Shown here one piece after another: positions 18,021-27,273 of a DNA stretch of 64,000 bases. The DNA is from Pelotomaculum thermopropionicum SI (GTDB lineage Bacteria; Bacillota; Desulfotomaculia; Desulfotomaculales; Pelotomaculaceae). Numbering within the stretch: the first letter of the stretch is position 1; each line of letters starts with the position of its first letter. The stretch spans positions 2,666,001-2,730,000 of the forward strand of contig AP009389.1 in assembly GCA_000010565.1 (NCBI GenBank), written 5' to 3'. The notes beneath the pieces are model-generated. The model made no database searches. It saw only the letters and a program-made list of their open reading frames with translations, and was not told the origin of the DNA. The position numbers and the translations under genes are program-made.

Positions 18021-19037
18021 TTAAAAAAGATCATTATACATTTTTTGATAATATTCCTTGTATTCTCCTGATTTAATCCTTTTCCACCACGCTTCATTTT
18101 TAATATACCACTCAATAGTTGACTGGATACCTTGTTCAAAACTATATTCAGGCATCCAACCCAGTTCTTTCATTATCTTGCCCGCATCGATAGCATAGCG
18201 ACGATCATGGCCGGGTCTGTCCTTTACAAATTTAATTAAATTTTCATTCTTGCCTAGTATTCTTAAGATTGTCTTTACTATTTCCAGATTAGTTTTTTCA
18301 TTATTTCCTCCTATATTATATACTTCACCCGGCCGCCCATTTTCAATGACACAGTCGATAGCTGCACAGTGGTCTTTTACATGGAGCCAATCACGCACAT
18401 TTAAACCGTCACCGTACACAGGTAGAGGCAAATCCTCTAAGGCATTGGTTATCATTAACGGAATTAATTTCTCTGGAAACTGATATGGACCATAATTATT
18501 TGAACAACGTGTTATATTTACATTCAACCCAAAAGTATGTCTGTACGCATGTACCAAAAGGTCAGCTGCCGCTTTGGAAGCTGAATATGGACTGTTAGGG
18601 CAAAGGGGCATATCCTCCCGAAAATAGCCGCTTGCACCAAGCGAACCATAAACTTCGTCAGTAGATATCTGAACAAACTTTTTAATTCCAAATTTAAGGG
18701 CTCCATCTAACAAAACCTGAGTACCAAGTACATTTGTTTTAACAAAGATACCGGGGTCGTGAATGCTCCGGTCCACATGCGATTCAGCTGCGAAATTGAC
18801 GATAACATCTATACCCCCAGCCAGGATCTTCCCCACCAGTTCTTTGTCAGCTATATCACCTTTATAAAACTGATAACGAGGGCTATCTTTAATAGCAGCA
18901 AGATTTTCAAGACACCCGGCATAAGTTAGTTTATCCAAGTTTATAACTATACAATTTTCATATTTAGTTAACAAATAAATAATAAAATTACTCCCTATAA
19001 AACCTGCCCCTCCGGTAACCAGATACCGCTTACCCAT
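18021..19037 (-). CDS. rmlB: dTDP-glucose 4,6-dehydratase
   Basis: This 338-residue extended SDR enzyme makes dTDP-4-keto-6-deoxyglucose, the shared precursor of rhamnose and 4-amino-sugars. Features are VTGGAGFIGSNF (NAD binding), FAAESHVDRSI, STDEVYG, YSASKAAADLL (catalytic Tyr/Lys) and RCSNNYGPYQFPEKLIPL. ATG at 19037 follows GGGAGAG. The start overlaps the end of the RmlC-like gene by eight bases. Its product probably also feeds the DegT/GNAT branch at 13.9-15.5 kb. Confidence 0.95.
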   Translation of the reverse strand: MGKRYLVTGGAGFIGSNFIIYLLTKYENCIVINLDKLTYAGCLENLAAIKDSPRYQFYKGDIADKELVGKILAGGIDVIVNFAAESHVDRSIHDPGIFVKTNVLGTQVLLDGALKFGIKKFVQISTDEVYGSLGASGYFREDMPLCPNSPYSASKAAADLLVHAYRHTFGLNVNITRCSNNYGPYQFPEKLIPLMITNALEDLPLPVYGDGLNVRDWLHVKDHCAAIDCVIENGRPGEVYNIGGNNEKTNLEIVKTILRILGKNENLIKFVKDRPGHDRRYAIDAGKIMKELGWMPEYSFEQGIQSTIEWYIKNEAWWKRIKSGEYKEYYQKMYNDLF

Positions 19038-19491
19038 CTTTTCTCTCCCAGTTATAAGGAACATTATTGTTATGGGGATCTATTCTATACTCGTCAGGCT
19101 CATTATAGTTATAAGTCTCTGTCGGAATATTAATAACTATTGCTTCACTTTCTCCAATAGCCTTAAAACCATGATAAACCAACTTAGGTATTTGTAATAA
19201 AATCGGATTATATTCTCCCATAAAAAACTCATTTACCATACCACGTGTTTCAGAACCTTCCCGGTCGTCATATAGTACTACTTTCATCATACCTTTGACT
19301 ACAACAAAATTATCTGTTTGTTTTTTATGATAATGCCATGCTTTTACAACACCAGGATATGCAGTTGTCATATAAACCTGCCCAAATTTTATAAACAAAT
19401 CATCATCTGCCCTTAACATTTCCATTAACCTGCCCCGCTCATCGGGAATCACTTTTAATTTTTTTATTTTAACCCCTCTAATCAATTCCAC
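19030..19491 (-). CDS. rmlC: dTDP-4-dehydrorhamnose 3,5-epimerase family cupin
   Basis: This cupin of about 153 residues is related to RmlC. It has IPDERGRLMEML, GQVYMTTAYPGVVKAWHYHKKQTD with the catalytic His and metal-free cupin pocket, and a YNYNEPDEYRIDPH ending typical of this RmlC-like group. It would epimerise C3 and C5 of dTDP-4-keto-6-deoxyglucose. The group also contains enzymes with other products, so function is supported mainly by neighbours rmlA, rmlB and rmlD. GTG at 19491 fits the usual N-terminus; an ATG at 19509 is also possible. Confidence 0.8.
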   Translation of the reverse strand: MELIRGVKIKKLKVIPDERGRLMEMLRADDDLFIKFGQVYMTTAYPGVVKAWHYHKKQTDNFVVVKGMMKVVLYDDREGSETRGMVNEFFMGEYNPILLQIPKLVYHGFKAIGESEAIVINIPTETYNYNEPDEYRIDPHNNNVPYNWERKDG

Positions 19492-19517
19492 AATAAACAC
19501 CACTTTCATAAGATTTG

Positions 19518-20279
19518 TTATAAACTAACCGCTTTTTCTCCTAATATTTCTCCAATTTGCTTATCAATACCAGTAATTCTTGTCATTTCGTTTGCTTGAG
19601 CTAGAGACTTAAAAGTGCCTGCATCAGACCACCAACCATGCATAACATCGTAATACAGACAGTCCATTTGAATATACGCATTATTAATGTCAGTCACTTC
19701 TAATTCACCGCGCCATGAAGGTTTAAGCGTTTTAATAATATTAAAAACCTGCGAGTCATACATATAAATACCGGTAACAGCATATTTACTTTTTGGTTGC
19801 TTTGGCTTTTCTTCAATTGAAACTATTTTAGAACCATTTAGTTCAGGAACTCCAAACCGCTTTGGATCGGGTACTTCTTTTATGAGTATCCGCGCTCCTC
19901 TACCCTGCTCCCGGAAAGCATTTACGTAAGGAGTTATATCGTCCTCAAAGATATTATCGCCGAGAATAACAACACATTGCTTCTCACCAACAAAGTCCTT
20001 TGCCAAACCCAGAGCTTGAGCGATGCCGCCAGCCTCATCCTGGACGCGGTAAGTAAAATCCAAATTCATCTGCCGACCGCTGCCTAAAAGGTTTACAACA
20101 TCCCCCATATGTTCTCTACCTGTTATAATAAGAATATCCTTTATTCCTGCCTGGGCAAGTTTTGCAATAGGATAATAGATCATGGGATACATCCCTACTG
20201 GTAATAAATGTTTATTTGTCACTTTTGTCAGGGGGAAAAGTCGCGAGCCGGTTCCGCCAGCTAATACTATACCCTTCAC
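19518..20279 (-). CDS. rmlA: Glucose-1-phosphate thymidylyltransferase
   Basis: This 253-residue nucleotidyltransferase activates glucose-1-phosphate with dTTP. It has the LAGGTGSRLFPLT nucleotide loop, NKHLLPVG, and VILGDNIFEDD with the metal-binding aspartate. It is shorter than the ~290-residue enterobacterial enzymes, as in many Firmicutes and Archaea. GTG at 20279 follows GAAAGGGG; the frame extends upstream without a ribosome site. It is the first of four adjacent dTDP-rhamnose genes. Confidence 0.9.
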   Translation of the reverse strand: MKGIVLAGGTGSRLFPLTKVTNKHLLPVGMYPMIYYPIAKLAQAGIKDILIITGREHMGDVVNLLGSGRQMNLDFTYRVQDEAGGIAQALGLAKDFVGEKQCVVILGDNIFEDDITPYVNAFREQGRGARILIKEVPDPKRFGVPELNGSKIVSIEEKPKQPKSKYAVTGIYMYDSQVFNIIKTLKPSWRGELEVTDINNAYIQMDCLYYDVMHGWWSDAGTFKSLAQANEMTRITGIDKQIGEILGEKAVSL

Positions 20280-20326
20280 TAATAAGCCCCTTTCTAATTT
20301 TTTTAGCAAATAACCATTCGGTATAT

Positions 20327-22123
20327 TTAAAGCTTTATCCGGTATTCTCCATTTGACAGAGACAAGTTTGGGTTATAAAATAAATCGCCATTATCTAGAA
20401 ACTTTTCCCATTTATTAAGAAAATAACTAATATTTCTTTTTGATAATACCTGGCCCCTGGTTTTTGATTCTTGGTGATAAAGTAACACATATGGCGTCCA
20501 AACAACATAATAACCTTTATTTATAACTCTGAGGCAAAGATCAATATCATTTAATGCAATATCTAATTCTTGATCAAAACCTCCAACTTCATAGAAAACA
20601 TCTCGCCTCATCATCATGCAGGCGGCGGTAACAGCTGAGTAGTTACGGCATACCACAGCAAAGTCCATATATCCTGGCTTATCGGCCGGACTACAATAAA
20701 AGGCGTGGCCAGCTATACCACGAAGTCCTATAATAACTCCTCCATGCTGGATTGTTCCGTCAGGGAAAAGAAGCTTAACCCCAACTGCTCCCGTCTCCCT
20801 CTTCTGGGCAAGGGCAATCATTTCTTCCAACCATTCGGTTGTTATTACCTCGGTATCATTATTGAGAAACAAAAGGTAATCGCCATTGGCATGTTCAACA
20901 GCAAAATTATTTATTTTTGAGTAATTAAATGGTTCATCAAAATTTAAGATAACAAATCCACTTACCTTTTTCAGCTTATCCAAATAAACTTTAGTTTCCT
21001 TTTCTATACTACCGTTGTCCACTACAATTATTTCATAATTTTTGTAGGTAGTTTTTTCAAGGATGGAATTAATACACCTGGTTAAAAGATTGATCTTATC
21101 ACGTGTTGGTATAATTATACTGACAAGCGGTTTTTCTTTAAGGTGATATTTTACACGAAAATGCCCTTCTCCTGTCAACCACACATCTGCGTCTATCCCG
21201 CACCTGGCCAGCGTATTTAGAACAATTTTTTGCCCCTTACAACTTAATTCCTTTGCATCTTTTGCTTTGTATAGTGCCCAGTCGGGAATGCTCCTCCTAT
21301 GGTAAAGCACCTCCGGCAGGCGGACGATATTTTTTGTTAACTCTGATAAACGCAAGAGCATGTCATGGTAATGGACTCCTTCTACATCCTCTCTGAACCC
21401 GTTTAATTTATCAAGTAAACTTTTTCTCACTGCCAGGTAGCGCCCGACATAATTCATTGAAAGCAGTAAATCCGGAGACCAACCGGGTTTAAACAAGGGT
21501 CTCGAACGCTTGTTTTTATTATTCAAGCGATCTTCATCAGTATAAATTGCGTCTATTTTTGGTTCTCTATTTAGCAACTTCACTATTTCTAAAAGGGCGT
21601 GCGGCGCTAATTCATCACCACAATCCAAAAAACCGACAAATTCACCTACGCACATTGAGAGAGCAGCATTGGCAACCTGCACCACACCACTATTAAAGGA
21701 AATAAAGCTAAGCCTAAACCTGTCGTCGATGCTTTGATATTTTTTATATATTTCAATAACATAAGGATTAATTTTGTCAGTAGCAACAGCACATAACTCC
21801 CAACAGGGATAGGCCTGCCTCAATACGGAATTTAATGTTTGCTCAAGATATTTTATTTCGATATTGGCTAGTGGCAATATTGTCGATATTAACGGTTTGT
21901 ATATCAGCGCTTCTATATCTCCCATCGCTGCAGATAATTTCTCTTTTATTCTTGCTAATTCTCTCTTTAACCACAACTGGTAAACATGCTTATTGCTAAA
22001 ACATAGACAAATATCTTTCCAATTGCGGTTCCTTACGTACCAACTGGCCCTGCGTAACATTTCTGCCGGGCCTTCGTGGATTATTAACCACCAGGCCTTT
22101 GCAAATACTGAGCCTGATTTCAT
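20327..22123 (-). CDS. Tandem GT2 glycosyltransferase, rhamnosyltransferase-like
   Basis: This protein of 598 residues has two GT2 (GT-A) domains. The first (~residues 75-290) has ISTILPLANIEIKYLEQTLNSVLRQ and DCGDELAPHALLEIVKLL followed by YTDEDRL. The second (~335-560) has VSIIIPTRDKINLLTRCINSIL, VDNGS and the DxD-type FLNNDTEV, then GGFDQELDIALNDIDLCLRV. This arrangement is common in enzymes that add repeated rhamnose or similar residues. ATG follows GAGGGAG. It lies directly upstream of rmlA, which agrees with a rhamnosyl donor, but this is not proven. Confidence 0.85.
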   Translation of the reverse strand: MKSGSVFAKAWWLIIHEGPAEMLRRASWYVRNRNWKDICLCFSNKHVYQLWLKRELARIKEKLSAAMGDIEALIYKPLISTILPLANIEIKYLEQTLNSVLRQAYPCWELCAVATDKINPYVIEIYKKYQSIDDRFRLSFISFNSGVVQVANAALSMCVGEFVGFLDCGDELAPHALLEIVKLLNREPKIDAIYTDEDRLNNKNKRSRPLFKPGWSPDLLLSMNYVGRYLAVRKSLLDKLNGFREDVEGVHYHDMLLRLSELTKNIVRLPEVLYHRRSIPDWALYKAKDAKELSCKGQKIVLNTLARCGIDADVWLTGEGHFRVKYHLKEKPLVSIIIPTRDKINLLTRCINSILEKTTYKNYEIIVVDNGSIEKETKVYLDKLKKVSGFVILNFDEPFNYSKINNFAVEHANGDYLLFLNNDTEVITTEWLEEMIALAQKRETGAVGVKLLFPDGTIQHGGVIIGLRGIAGHAFYCSPADKPGYMDFAVVCRNYSAVTAACMMMRRDVFYEVGGFDQELDIALNDIDLCLRVINKGYYVVWTPYVLLYHQESKTRGQVLSKRNISYFLNKWEKFLDNGDLFYNPNLSLSNGEYRIKL

Positions 22124-22143
22124 TAATACTCCCTCGCGACCTT

Positions 22144-23292
22144 TTAATGAAAAATATTGCCTATTATTTCATTTAGCTCATTTATTCTCTTTTCCCAAGT
22201 ATTTTCTAGAGCCATTTTTAAGCGCTTTTGTCTCATTTTAACGTTGTCTTCAGCAATTGCTTTGTCAGCAGCGCGCACAAATTCTTCCGCTGAATTACCT
22301 AGATAGAAATACCCGTTGCCCCAAATTTCACTCAAGCGCTTTAACTCCGGCGTTGCAGTGGCCACTATAGGTAGTCCGAAACTAAGGTATTCATTTAACT
22401 TAGCTGGGTGCATTGCACCGGAATAGTCATCTGAGAAGTACGGGACAAGGCCAGCATCGGCCTCCTTTAAAAAACCAGCCAGGTTTACGTACATCTGTTT
22501 AGGAAACTGATAAATATTTCCTAAAGAAGGTATCTTTATGTCATCAGTACGGGGTCCCACCAGGATCACTGAACCATTTTGAAAGTATTTGGCCAATTCA
22601 ATTATAAAATCCAAACACAGCTTTTTATTTAACCCCCCGATATAAATAAAACGCGGGCGTTGCATCTCTTTGATTTCTGGAATATCAATATTTTTATTAA
22701 CAATTTCAAGGTTAAACCCGTCTTTAAATAATACCGGATTTTTTGCAAGTTTATAATATTTATCATATAGGGTTATTGAGGCAAAAAAAGTAAAGTCAGA
22801 ACCCTTTAGCAACTGCTCCTCATATGGCGCAAGGCGCGGCTGAATTATTTTCGAATCACTGACTATATCATATACAGTTACACCCCATTTATAATCTCTT
22901 ATTATTGATAGTACAACAGGAGTAGCAAGATAAGTCCAAAAAATAATCTCAGATGGTTTAAGATTATATTTTTTTAAATAATTATTTATTTTTAATTTAA
23001 AATATTGCTTATTATAAGTTATAGCAAATATGCTAAATGGAAAGGGAATAGCCAGAGGTGAAAAGATATCTAAGTTTGATGATACTTCTACATTTTTTAT
23101 TTGCCCTGCAGCAGTACGAAGTCTACTAATAACGCGCGGCATGTCGTTAAGACCAGGACAACGCACCCCGGTATTTTCTACAAAAAATACTCTTAAGCCC
23201 TTTTCTGCCAGCCCGGCCATTAAATAATGTGTTCTCTGTTTAAGAAAATCCCAGTCTACAGCGGAAAAACAAATGACTCCTTTATAGCGCAA
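22144..23292 (-). CDS. GT-B glycosyltransferase, TuaH-like
   Basis: This protein of 382 residues opens with ICFSAVDWDFLKQRTHYLMAGLA and a following FVEN motif, characteristic of the TuaH-like group of glycosyltransferases. The C-terminal half has YFSDDYSGAMHPAKLNEYLSFGLPIVAT, where GT4-like enzymes bind the nucleotide sugar. The frame opens at TTG (23292). It is probably the first gene of the AT-rich glycan segment; the gap to the upstream ligase-like gene is about 90 bases. Sugar specificity is unknown. Confidence 0.78.
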   Translation of the reverse strand: MRYKGVICFSAVDWDFLKQRTHYLMAGLAEKGLRVFFVENTGVRCPGLNDMPRVISRLRTAAGQIKNVEVSSNLDIFSPLAIPFPFSIFAITYNKQYFKLKINNYLKKYNLKPSEIIFWTYLATPVVLSIIRDYKWGVTVYDIVSDSKIIQPRLAPYEEQLLKGSDFTFFASITLYDKYYKLAKNPVLFKDGFNLEIVNKNIDIPEIKEMQRPRFIYIGGLNKKLCLDFIIELAKYFQNGSVILVGPRTDDIKIPSLGNIYQFPKQMYVNLAGFLKEADAGLVPYFSDDYSGAMHPAKLNEYLSFGLPIVATATPELKRLSEIWGNGYFYLGNSAEEFVRAADKAIAEDNVKMRQKRLKMALENTWEKRINELNEIIGNIFH

Positions 23293-23384
23293 TTATCCCA
23301 GCCCACCTAATCTAACTAAGTTAGTTTAAATAATTATATTATCTCTTTCTTTTCCAACCTCAGCCCGGAAGCAATTATCTTAAT

Positions 23385-25805
23385 TTATAACACCTTCAAC
23401 CCCCGAAGACCCTCATACCCCTTGGCCAATTCGGGCGCAAGCTTTTGGGCCTGGGCAAGGTATTCCTGTGCCTCCTGGGGCCGGCCCTGCTTGTCGCGCA
23501 GGAGGGCCAGCCACAGGAAAGCCTCGCCTTTAGTCTTTTCGTCGGTCTTTTCGCCGGAAAGGGCGGCCTGCAGGCCGGCGTCGGCCTCGGCCCAGCGGCC
23601 CAGCAGGTACTGCGATGCCCCCACGTTGAGTTTCACTGCCGGCGTGGGCTCCATCAGCGGGGCCACGTTCCATAGCTTTTTCTCCGTATCATTCAGCGCA
23701 GCCATTTTAGCTTCAATGCGGCCCGGCACAGCAGCAGCTTTTTCAAAATACTGTTTTGCCGCTTCCCTGTTGCCGGAAACCATTTCATTGTACCCAACGA
23801 TAAAATAGATCCGCGACAAAAGCTCATACCACTGCACCTGGAACGGGGCCAGAGAAAGGGCCTTTTCGGCATAGCTTACGGCTTCTTCACTGCTTTTCTT
23901 TCCGTTAAAATAAAGGCTTGCCAGGTCGGCGCAGCGGGGCGCGCTGTACTTGCTCAGCTCCAGAGCCTTCTGGGCTTCAGCAATGCCCTCGTCAAATTTG
24001 CCCTGCTGCTGGTAGATGCGGGCCAGGCTGCTGTGGTAGTCGGCATTGAAAGGATTATATGCTGCAGCTTTTTGAAGCAGTGCAATGCCCTGGCTGATGT
24101 TTTGCCTCTGCAGGTATTTTCCGGCCTGCACGGCGTAACTGCCGGCGGCTGCCAGCGAACCGGCAAAGACTATTAATACGACCGTTGCTATTGATGCACC
24201 GGCCAGCACGGCATTGCTGGGCGGGACGTATTTCCTGATTTTTTTCTCTTCTGAAGCGGTTCTGGTATAAATCTCAATGCTCCTGGTCAGGCCGAACATG
24301 GTCCAGAGGACCAGGGCCAGGGCGGAGAGGGAAAGGTCGAAGTCGATTGCCGCGTGCAAACCGATGGACAGGGCGGCAATGAAAATTACCCATACCAGGA
24401 AACGAGCAGCGTTATCCGCTTTAGTACCGTGGTAAAGCCGGTGGGCAAGGTGCAAAAAGCTTGCCCATATGCCCAGGATGGCCAGCAGGCCCAGAATGCC
24501 GGTCTCCACCATAATCTGGAAGTAATGCCCGTGCACCTGGTTGGAGTTGTAAAGGTAACTTTGATAAGCACGGTAGGCTTCCTGCCAGCCGCCGCCGCCC
24601 CAGCCGAGGATTGGGCGCTCCTTGAACATCTTCAGGGCATCCTGGAAGAAATACATGCGCTCTGTAGCATTGCGCAGGCGGACTTCTTCGGCCAGCGCCT
24701 TCAGGGCTTCAGCATGTCCGCTTACGTAAACGCCGGCTCCGATGCAGCCAACAACAGCCACTAACAGCACTGCGGCCAGGACGACGTATTTATGTGCGGC
24801 AATCCAATCCAGCAATCCCTTTCTTACAACAAAACTGTACAGAGCCTGTCCGGCCGCTGTCAAGACCAGACCCGCAAACACCCACAGCCAGGCCATATCC
24901 ATTTTGCTGCTGCCCACGGCGGACAGAAACTGCCAGATGGCAATGAAGGACGCTATGCCGGTTAAAATAAAATGAATTACAGCGGAAACCCTGTTGCCTT
25001 TCGGCATGCCGGCAATAAAAAGGACAAATACAATCGCAAATACCAGAAGGCCGCCGTTTGACCTGGTGCCGAGAAGCACTGCAAGCAGCAGGAAGTTGCC
25101 TGCGGCGTAAAGGTACTGATATATATTAAGTTCAGTCGAACCGGCCTTAAGCCAGAGGTAAATACCGATAAACGTCACCGCCGCCAGGTAGCTGGCCAGG
25201 GCGTTGGGATACTGGAAGGTGGAGTAGATCCTCCCGTTTAAAAAGCCGTCATTGATATGGATGATCCCGGTGGCAGTGGAAAGGCCGGCCAGGGCCACGC
25301 CGATGGCGCTTACGTAGATTACCTGCAGGATGGCCGTAATGTCCCTCTCGTTCCTGATCAGCCGGGAAGACAGCCAGTAAACCAGGAAGTACAGGACGGT
25401 CTTGACCACCTCGTCCACCGCCAGGCCGTAGTTGGCGGCCTGGAAGGCGGATATTATGTAAACTACTGGGAAGGCCAGGATGAAGTAGTCCAGCGGGTGG
25501 GAAAGAAAGCCGTGGTCCCGCTTCGACCACTTCCACAGCCAGGCAAACCAGAAAATGACGGCAGCAAAAATTAAAGCCCGTTCCTGCTCGGGCTGGAAAA
25601 ACAGTCCTCTGAAATACGGCGGCAGGAACAGTAAAACAGCCAGTCCCCAAAAAGCCACTGCGTGACTGAATTCCCACTCGCTGCTCCGGGGCGTTTTCTT
25701 TGCTTCAGGCAGCTTTTTGCCTTCTGAAGATTTCTTGCCTTCGCGCGCCTTCGGGGCAGATGCGGCTTTTTTCTTTTCTTTTGGCTTTGATGCTGCTTTA
25801 GACAA
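23385..25805 (-). CDS. O-antigen ligase/Wzy-like membrane protein with C-terminal TPR repeats
   Basis: This protein has 806 residues. A lysine-rich N-terminal tail (~45 residues) is followed by about a dozen membrane segments (to ~residue 560). The Wzy_C-type segment ILGWGGGGWQEAYRAYQS with VHGHYFQIMVETG lies near residue 405, where ligases and polymerases keep catalytic Arg/His residues. Residues ~575-800 form TPR units (SLARIYQQQGKFDEGIAEAQKALEL and similar). Such fusions join or polymerise glycans on the outer face of the membrane; the TPR part may recruit a protein acceptor such as an S-layer protein, which is inference. GC content is higher than in the glycosyltransferases downstream. 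Confidence 0.82.
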   Translation of the reverse strand: MSKAASKPKEKKKAASAPKAREGKKSSEGKKLPEAKKTPRSSEWEFSHAVAFWGLAVLLFLPPYFRGLFFQPEQERALIFAAVIFWFAWLWKWSKRDHGFLSHPLDYFILAFPVVYIISAFQAANYGLAVDEVVKTVLYFLVYWLSSRLIRNERDITAILQVIYVSAIGVALAGLSTATGIIHINDGFLNGRIYSTFQYPNALASYLAAVTFIGIYLWLKAGSTELNIYQYLYAAGNFLLLAVLLGTRSNGGLLVFAIVFVLFIAGMPKGNRVSAVIHFILTGIASFIAIWQFLSAVGSSKMDMAWLWVFAGLVLTAAGQALYSFVVRKGLLDWIAAHKYVVLAAVLLVAVVGCIGAGVYVSGHAEALKALAEEVRLRNATERMYFFQDALKMFKERPILGWGGGGWQEAYRAYQSYLYNSNQVHGHYFQIMVETGILGLLAILGIWASFLHLAHRLYHGTKADNAARFLVWVIFIAALSIGLHAAIDFDLSLSALALVLWTMFGLTRSIEIYTRTASEEKKIRKYVPPSNAVLAGASIATVVLIVFAGSLAAAGSYAVQAGKYLQRQNISQGIALLQKAAAYNPFNADYHSSLARIYQQQGKFDEGIAEAQKALELSKYSAPRCADLASLYFNGKKSSEEAVSYAEKALSLAPFQVQWYELLSRIYFIVGYNEMVSGNREAAKQYFEKAAAVPGRIEAKMAALNDTEKKLWNVAPLMEPTPAVKLNVGASQYLLGRWAEADAGLQAALSGEKTDEKTKGEAFLWLALLRDKQGRPQEAQEYLAQAQKLAPELAKGYEGLRGLKVL

Positions 25806-25954
25806 TGGATCAGGACTCCCTTGATTAATATGTCATCAATGCTTTTTGGCTGGCACAAATCTTATATTTCTACACAATTTAACAAATTCCTGCTTTTCCG
25901 GCTAGAGTTGCAAAATCCATCTTTGCATATTTCTGGAAAGAGCTATCTCTGATA

Positions 25955-25984
25955 TTGACACAAACACCTGTTCCGTAATAGAAT
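25955..25984 (+). promoter_or_regulatory. Sigma-A-type promoter for mntA-hepT
   Basis: A consensus -35 TTGACA (25955-25960) and a -10 TAGAAT (25979-25984) are separated by 18 bases and lie about 20 bases before the ATG of the nucleotidyltransferase gene. This is one of the best promoter matches in the window. Confidence 0.7.
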
Positions 25985-26003
25985 AAAGCAAGGTGGTGAA
26001 AAA

Positions 26004-26387
26004 ATGAACTCACCGGAAGAAGTGACCCGTGTGCGCCGCTTCCTTCTGGAAAGGGAAGAGAAGATGCGGCAGGCCAGGGAACTGGCGCGCGGGCAGGTCA
26101 TTGCCAGGTTAAAACATGCGCTGCAGGTGGTGGCGCCTCTCTTCCCCGTAGATAGGGTTTACCTGTACGGTTCCATGCTGAGCGGCCGCTGGCGGCAGGA
26201 TTCAGACCTCGATCTGGCGGTAGAGGGCGACCTTTCCTCCAGTGAGCTTTTTAAACTGTGGGCGGAACTGGATCGCCTGCTGGAGCAGGAAATTGATCTC
26301 CGGGAAATGTCCAGGCTGCCTTTCCGGGAAAAAATTCAACGTGAGGGGATATTGCTTTATGAAAGAAAGGATCCTTCTCCTTATTAG
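26004..26387 (+). CDS. mntA: MntA-type minimal nucleotidyltransferase antitoxin
   Basis: This protein of 127 residues has a polymerase-beta nucleotidyltransferase core: YLYGSMLSGRWRQDSDLDLAV contains the GS and D-x-D residues that bind the nucleotide and metal, with a third acidic residue in EIDLRE. In MntA/HepT modules this enzyme adds AMP to the toxin's active-site tyrosine and neutralises it. An N-terminal helical extension of ~45 residues precedes the core. The ATG follows GGTGG. The last 29 bases overlap hepT, the typical operon arrangement. Confidence 0.85.
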   Translation: MNSPEEVTRVRRFLLEREEKMRQARELARGQVIARLKHALQVVAPLFPVDRVYLYGSMLSGRWRQDSDLDLAVEGDLSSSELFKLWAELDRLLEQEIDLREMSRLPFREKIQREGILLYERKDPSPY

Positions 26388-26829
26388 CGAGGTGGAGAGC
26401 GCAAACCGACGGCAGGCCCAATTATACAGCAAGCTCGACCGGAGCTGGGAACGCTATCAGCAGAACGGGGATTACAGCTGCCTTGTAGAAACAGCTTTTT
26501 ATCTAAATCAGCTTTATTCTGGGTACGAGAGGATTTTTTGGGATGTGGCCGGGGTCTTTGAAAATACTCTTGATAGTATACACTGGCACAAAAGTTTATT
26601 GGAGAGAATGCGGCTTTCTATTGAAGGGCTGAGGCCGGCTTTGGTCGGCGAGGAAACTTTTCGCTGCCTCAACGAGTTAAGGGCTTTCCGGCATTTCTTC
26701 CGCCACGCTTACGATACCGATCTGGAACCGGAAAAAGTAGCGCTGGTTATGAAGAAGGCCCTGCGGCTAAAGGATTTGTGGGCCGGTGACTGCCAAGCTT
26801 TCATCAATTTTTTGCGCAAGCTGCTTTAA
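26359..26829 (+). CDS. hepT: HepT-like HEPN ribonuclease toxin
   Basis: This all-helical protein of 156 residues carries the HEPN catalytic motif RX4HXY in RAFRHFFRHAYD near residue 115, which in HepT toxins cleaves RNA and carries the tyrosine AMPylated by MntA. The start ATG at 26359 lies within the end of mntA behind GAGGGG; the open frame upstream is a shadow of mntA. The pair forms a type VII toxin-antitoxin module next to a tRNA gene. Confidence 0.85.
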   Translation: MKERILLLISEVESANRRQAQLYSKLDRSWERYQQNGDYSCLVETAFYLNQLYSGYERIFWDVAGVFENTLDSIHWHKSLLERMRLSIEGLRPALVGEETFRCLNELRAFRHFFRHAYDTDLEPEKVALVMKKALRLKDLWAGDCQAFINFLRKLL

Positions 26830-26860
26830 TTCCGCCCTGCGTCGTTTTCTCCCGTTCCAC

Positions 26861-26890
26861 TTGCTTTCCGGGTTTTTCGTATGTTATAAT
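26861..26890 (+). promoter_or_regulatory. Promoter for tRNA-Val
   Basis: TTGCTT at 26861-26866 and a perfect TATAAT at 26885-26890, 18 bases apart, lie about 30 bases upstream of the tRNA 5' end. Confidence 0.6.
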
Positions 26891-26920
26891 GTACTTGTTC
26901 CGTTAAGAAAAACTTAATAC

Positions 26921-26995
26921 GGGGGTGTAGCTCAGTGGGAGAGCGCTTGACTCACATTCAAGAGGTCGCTGGTTCGAAACCAGCCATCCCCACCA
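26921..26995 (+). tRNA. tRNA-Val (anticodon CAC)
   Basis: The sequence folds as a complete cloverleaf: acceptor GGGGGTG with CATCCCC, D arm GCTC/GAGC, anticodon stem CTTGA/TCAAG with loop CTCACAT (anticodon CAC, reading GUG), and T arm GCTGG-TTCGAAA-CCAGC. CCA is encoded at 26993-26995. It is flanked by two toxin-antitoxin operons, a common situation at tRNA integration sites, although no attachment-site duplication was found. Confidence 0.95.
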
Positions 26996-27003
26996 GAAAA
27001 ATC

Positions 27004-27024
27004 AAGCCCTGCGGGGCTTTTTTT
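27004..27024 (+). terminator. Intrinsic terminator after tRNA-Val
   Basis: AAGCCC-TGCG-GGGCTT followed by a T-run forms a compact hairpin terminator nine bases after the tRNA CCA end. Confidence 0.85.
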
Positions 27025-27042
27025 ATAAGGAGGAATCTGTAA

Positions 27043-27273
27043 ATGCAGCGCAGGTTTAAGGTTGTCCTGACGTGGGATAAAGAGGATAAGGTTTATGTTG
27101 CCACCGTGCCTGCTATTCCTGGCTGTTCTACCTTTGGTGATACTAAAGAGGAAGCCCTTGCTATGGCTGAGGACGCCATTAAGGTTACCCTGGAGGGACT
27201 TGCTGCCACCGGACAGCCGCTACCTGAAAGTGATGTTGACGTAAGTATCGTTGAGGTAATGGTTCCCGCATGA
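27043..27273 (+). CDS. hicB: HicB-family antitoxin
   Basis: This protein of 76 residues has the partial RNase H-like fold of HicB: VVLTWDKEDKVYVATVPAIPGC, then GDTKEEALAMAEDAI. It would bind and block the HicA toxin encoded four bases into its own stop. It lacks a C-terminal DNA-binding domain, so autoregulation may be weak or need another factor. ATG follows AAGGAGG. Antitoxin-first order is the reverse of the classic hicAB order. Confidence 0.85.
   Translation: MQRRFKVVLTWDKEDKVYVATVPAIPGCSTFGDTKEEALAMAEDAIKVTLEGLAATGQPLPESDVDVSIVEVMVPA

Noticed and set aside
26921-26995. Integrated element using tRNA-Val as attachment site
   Set aside because: No duplicated tRNA 3' end and no integrase gene were found nearby.
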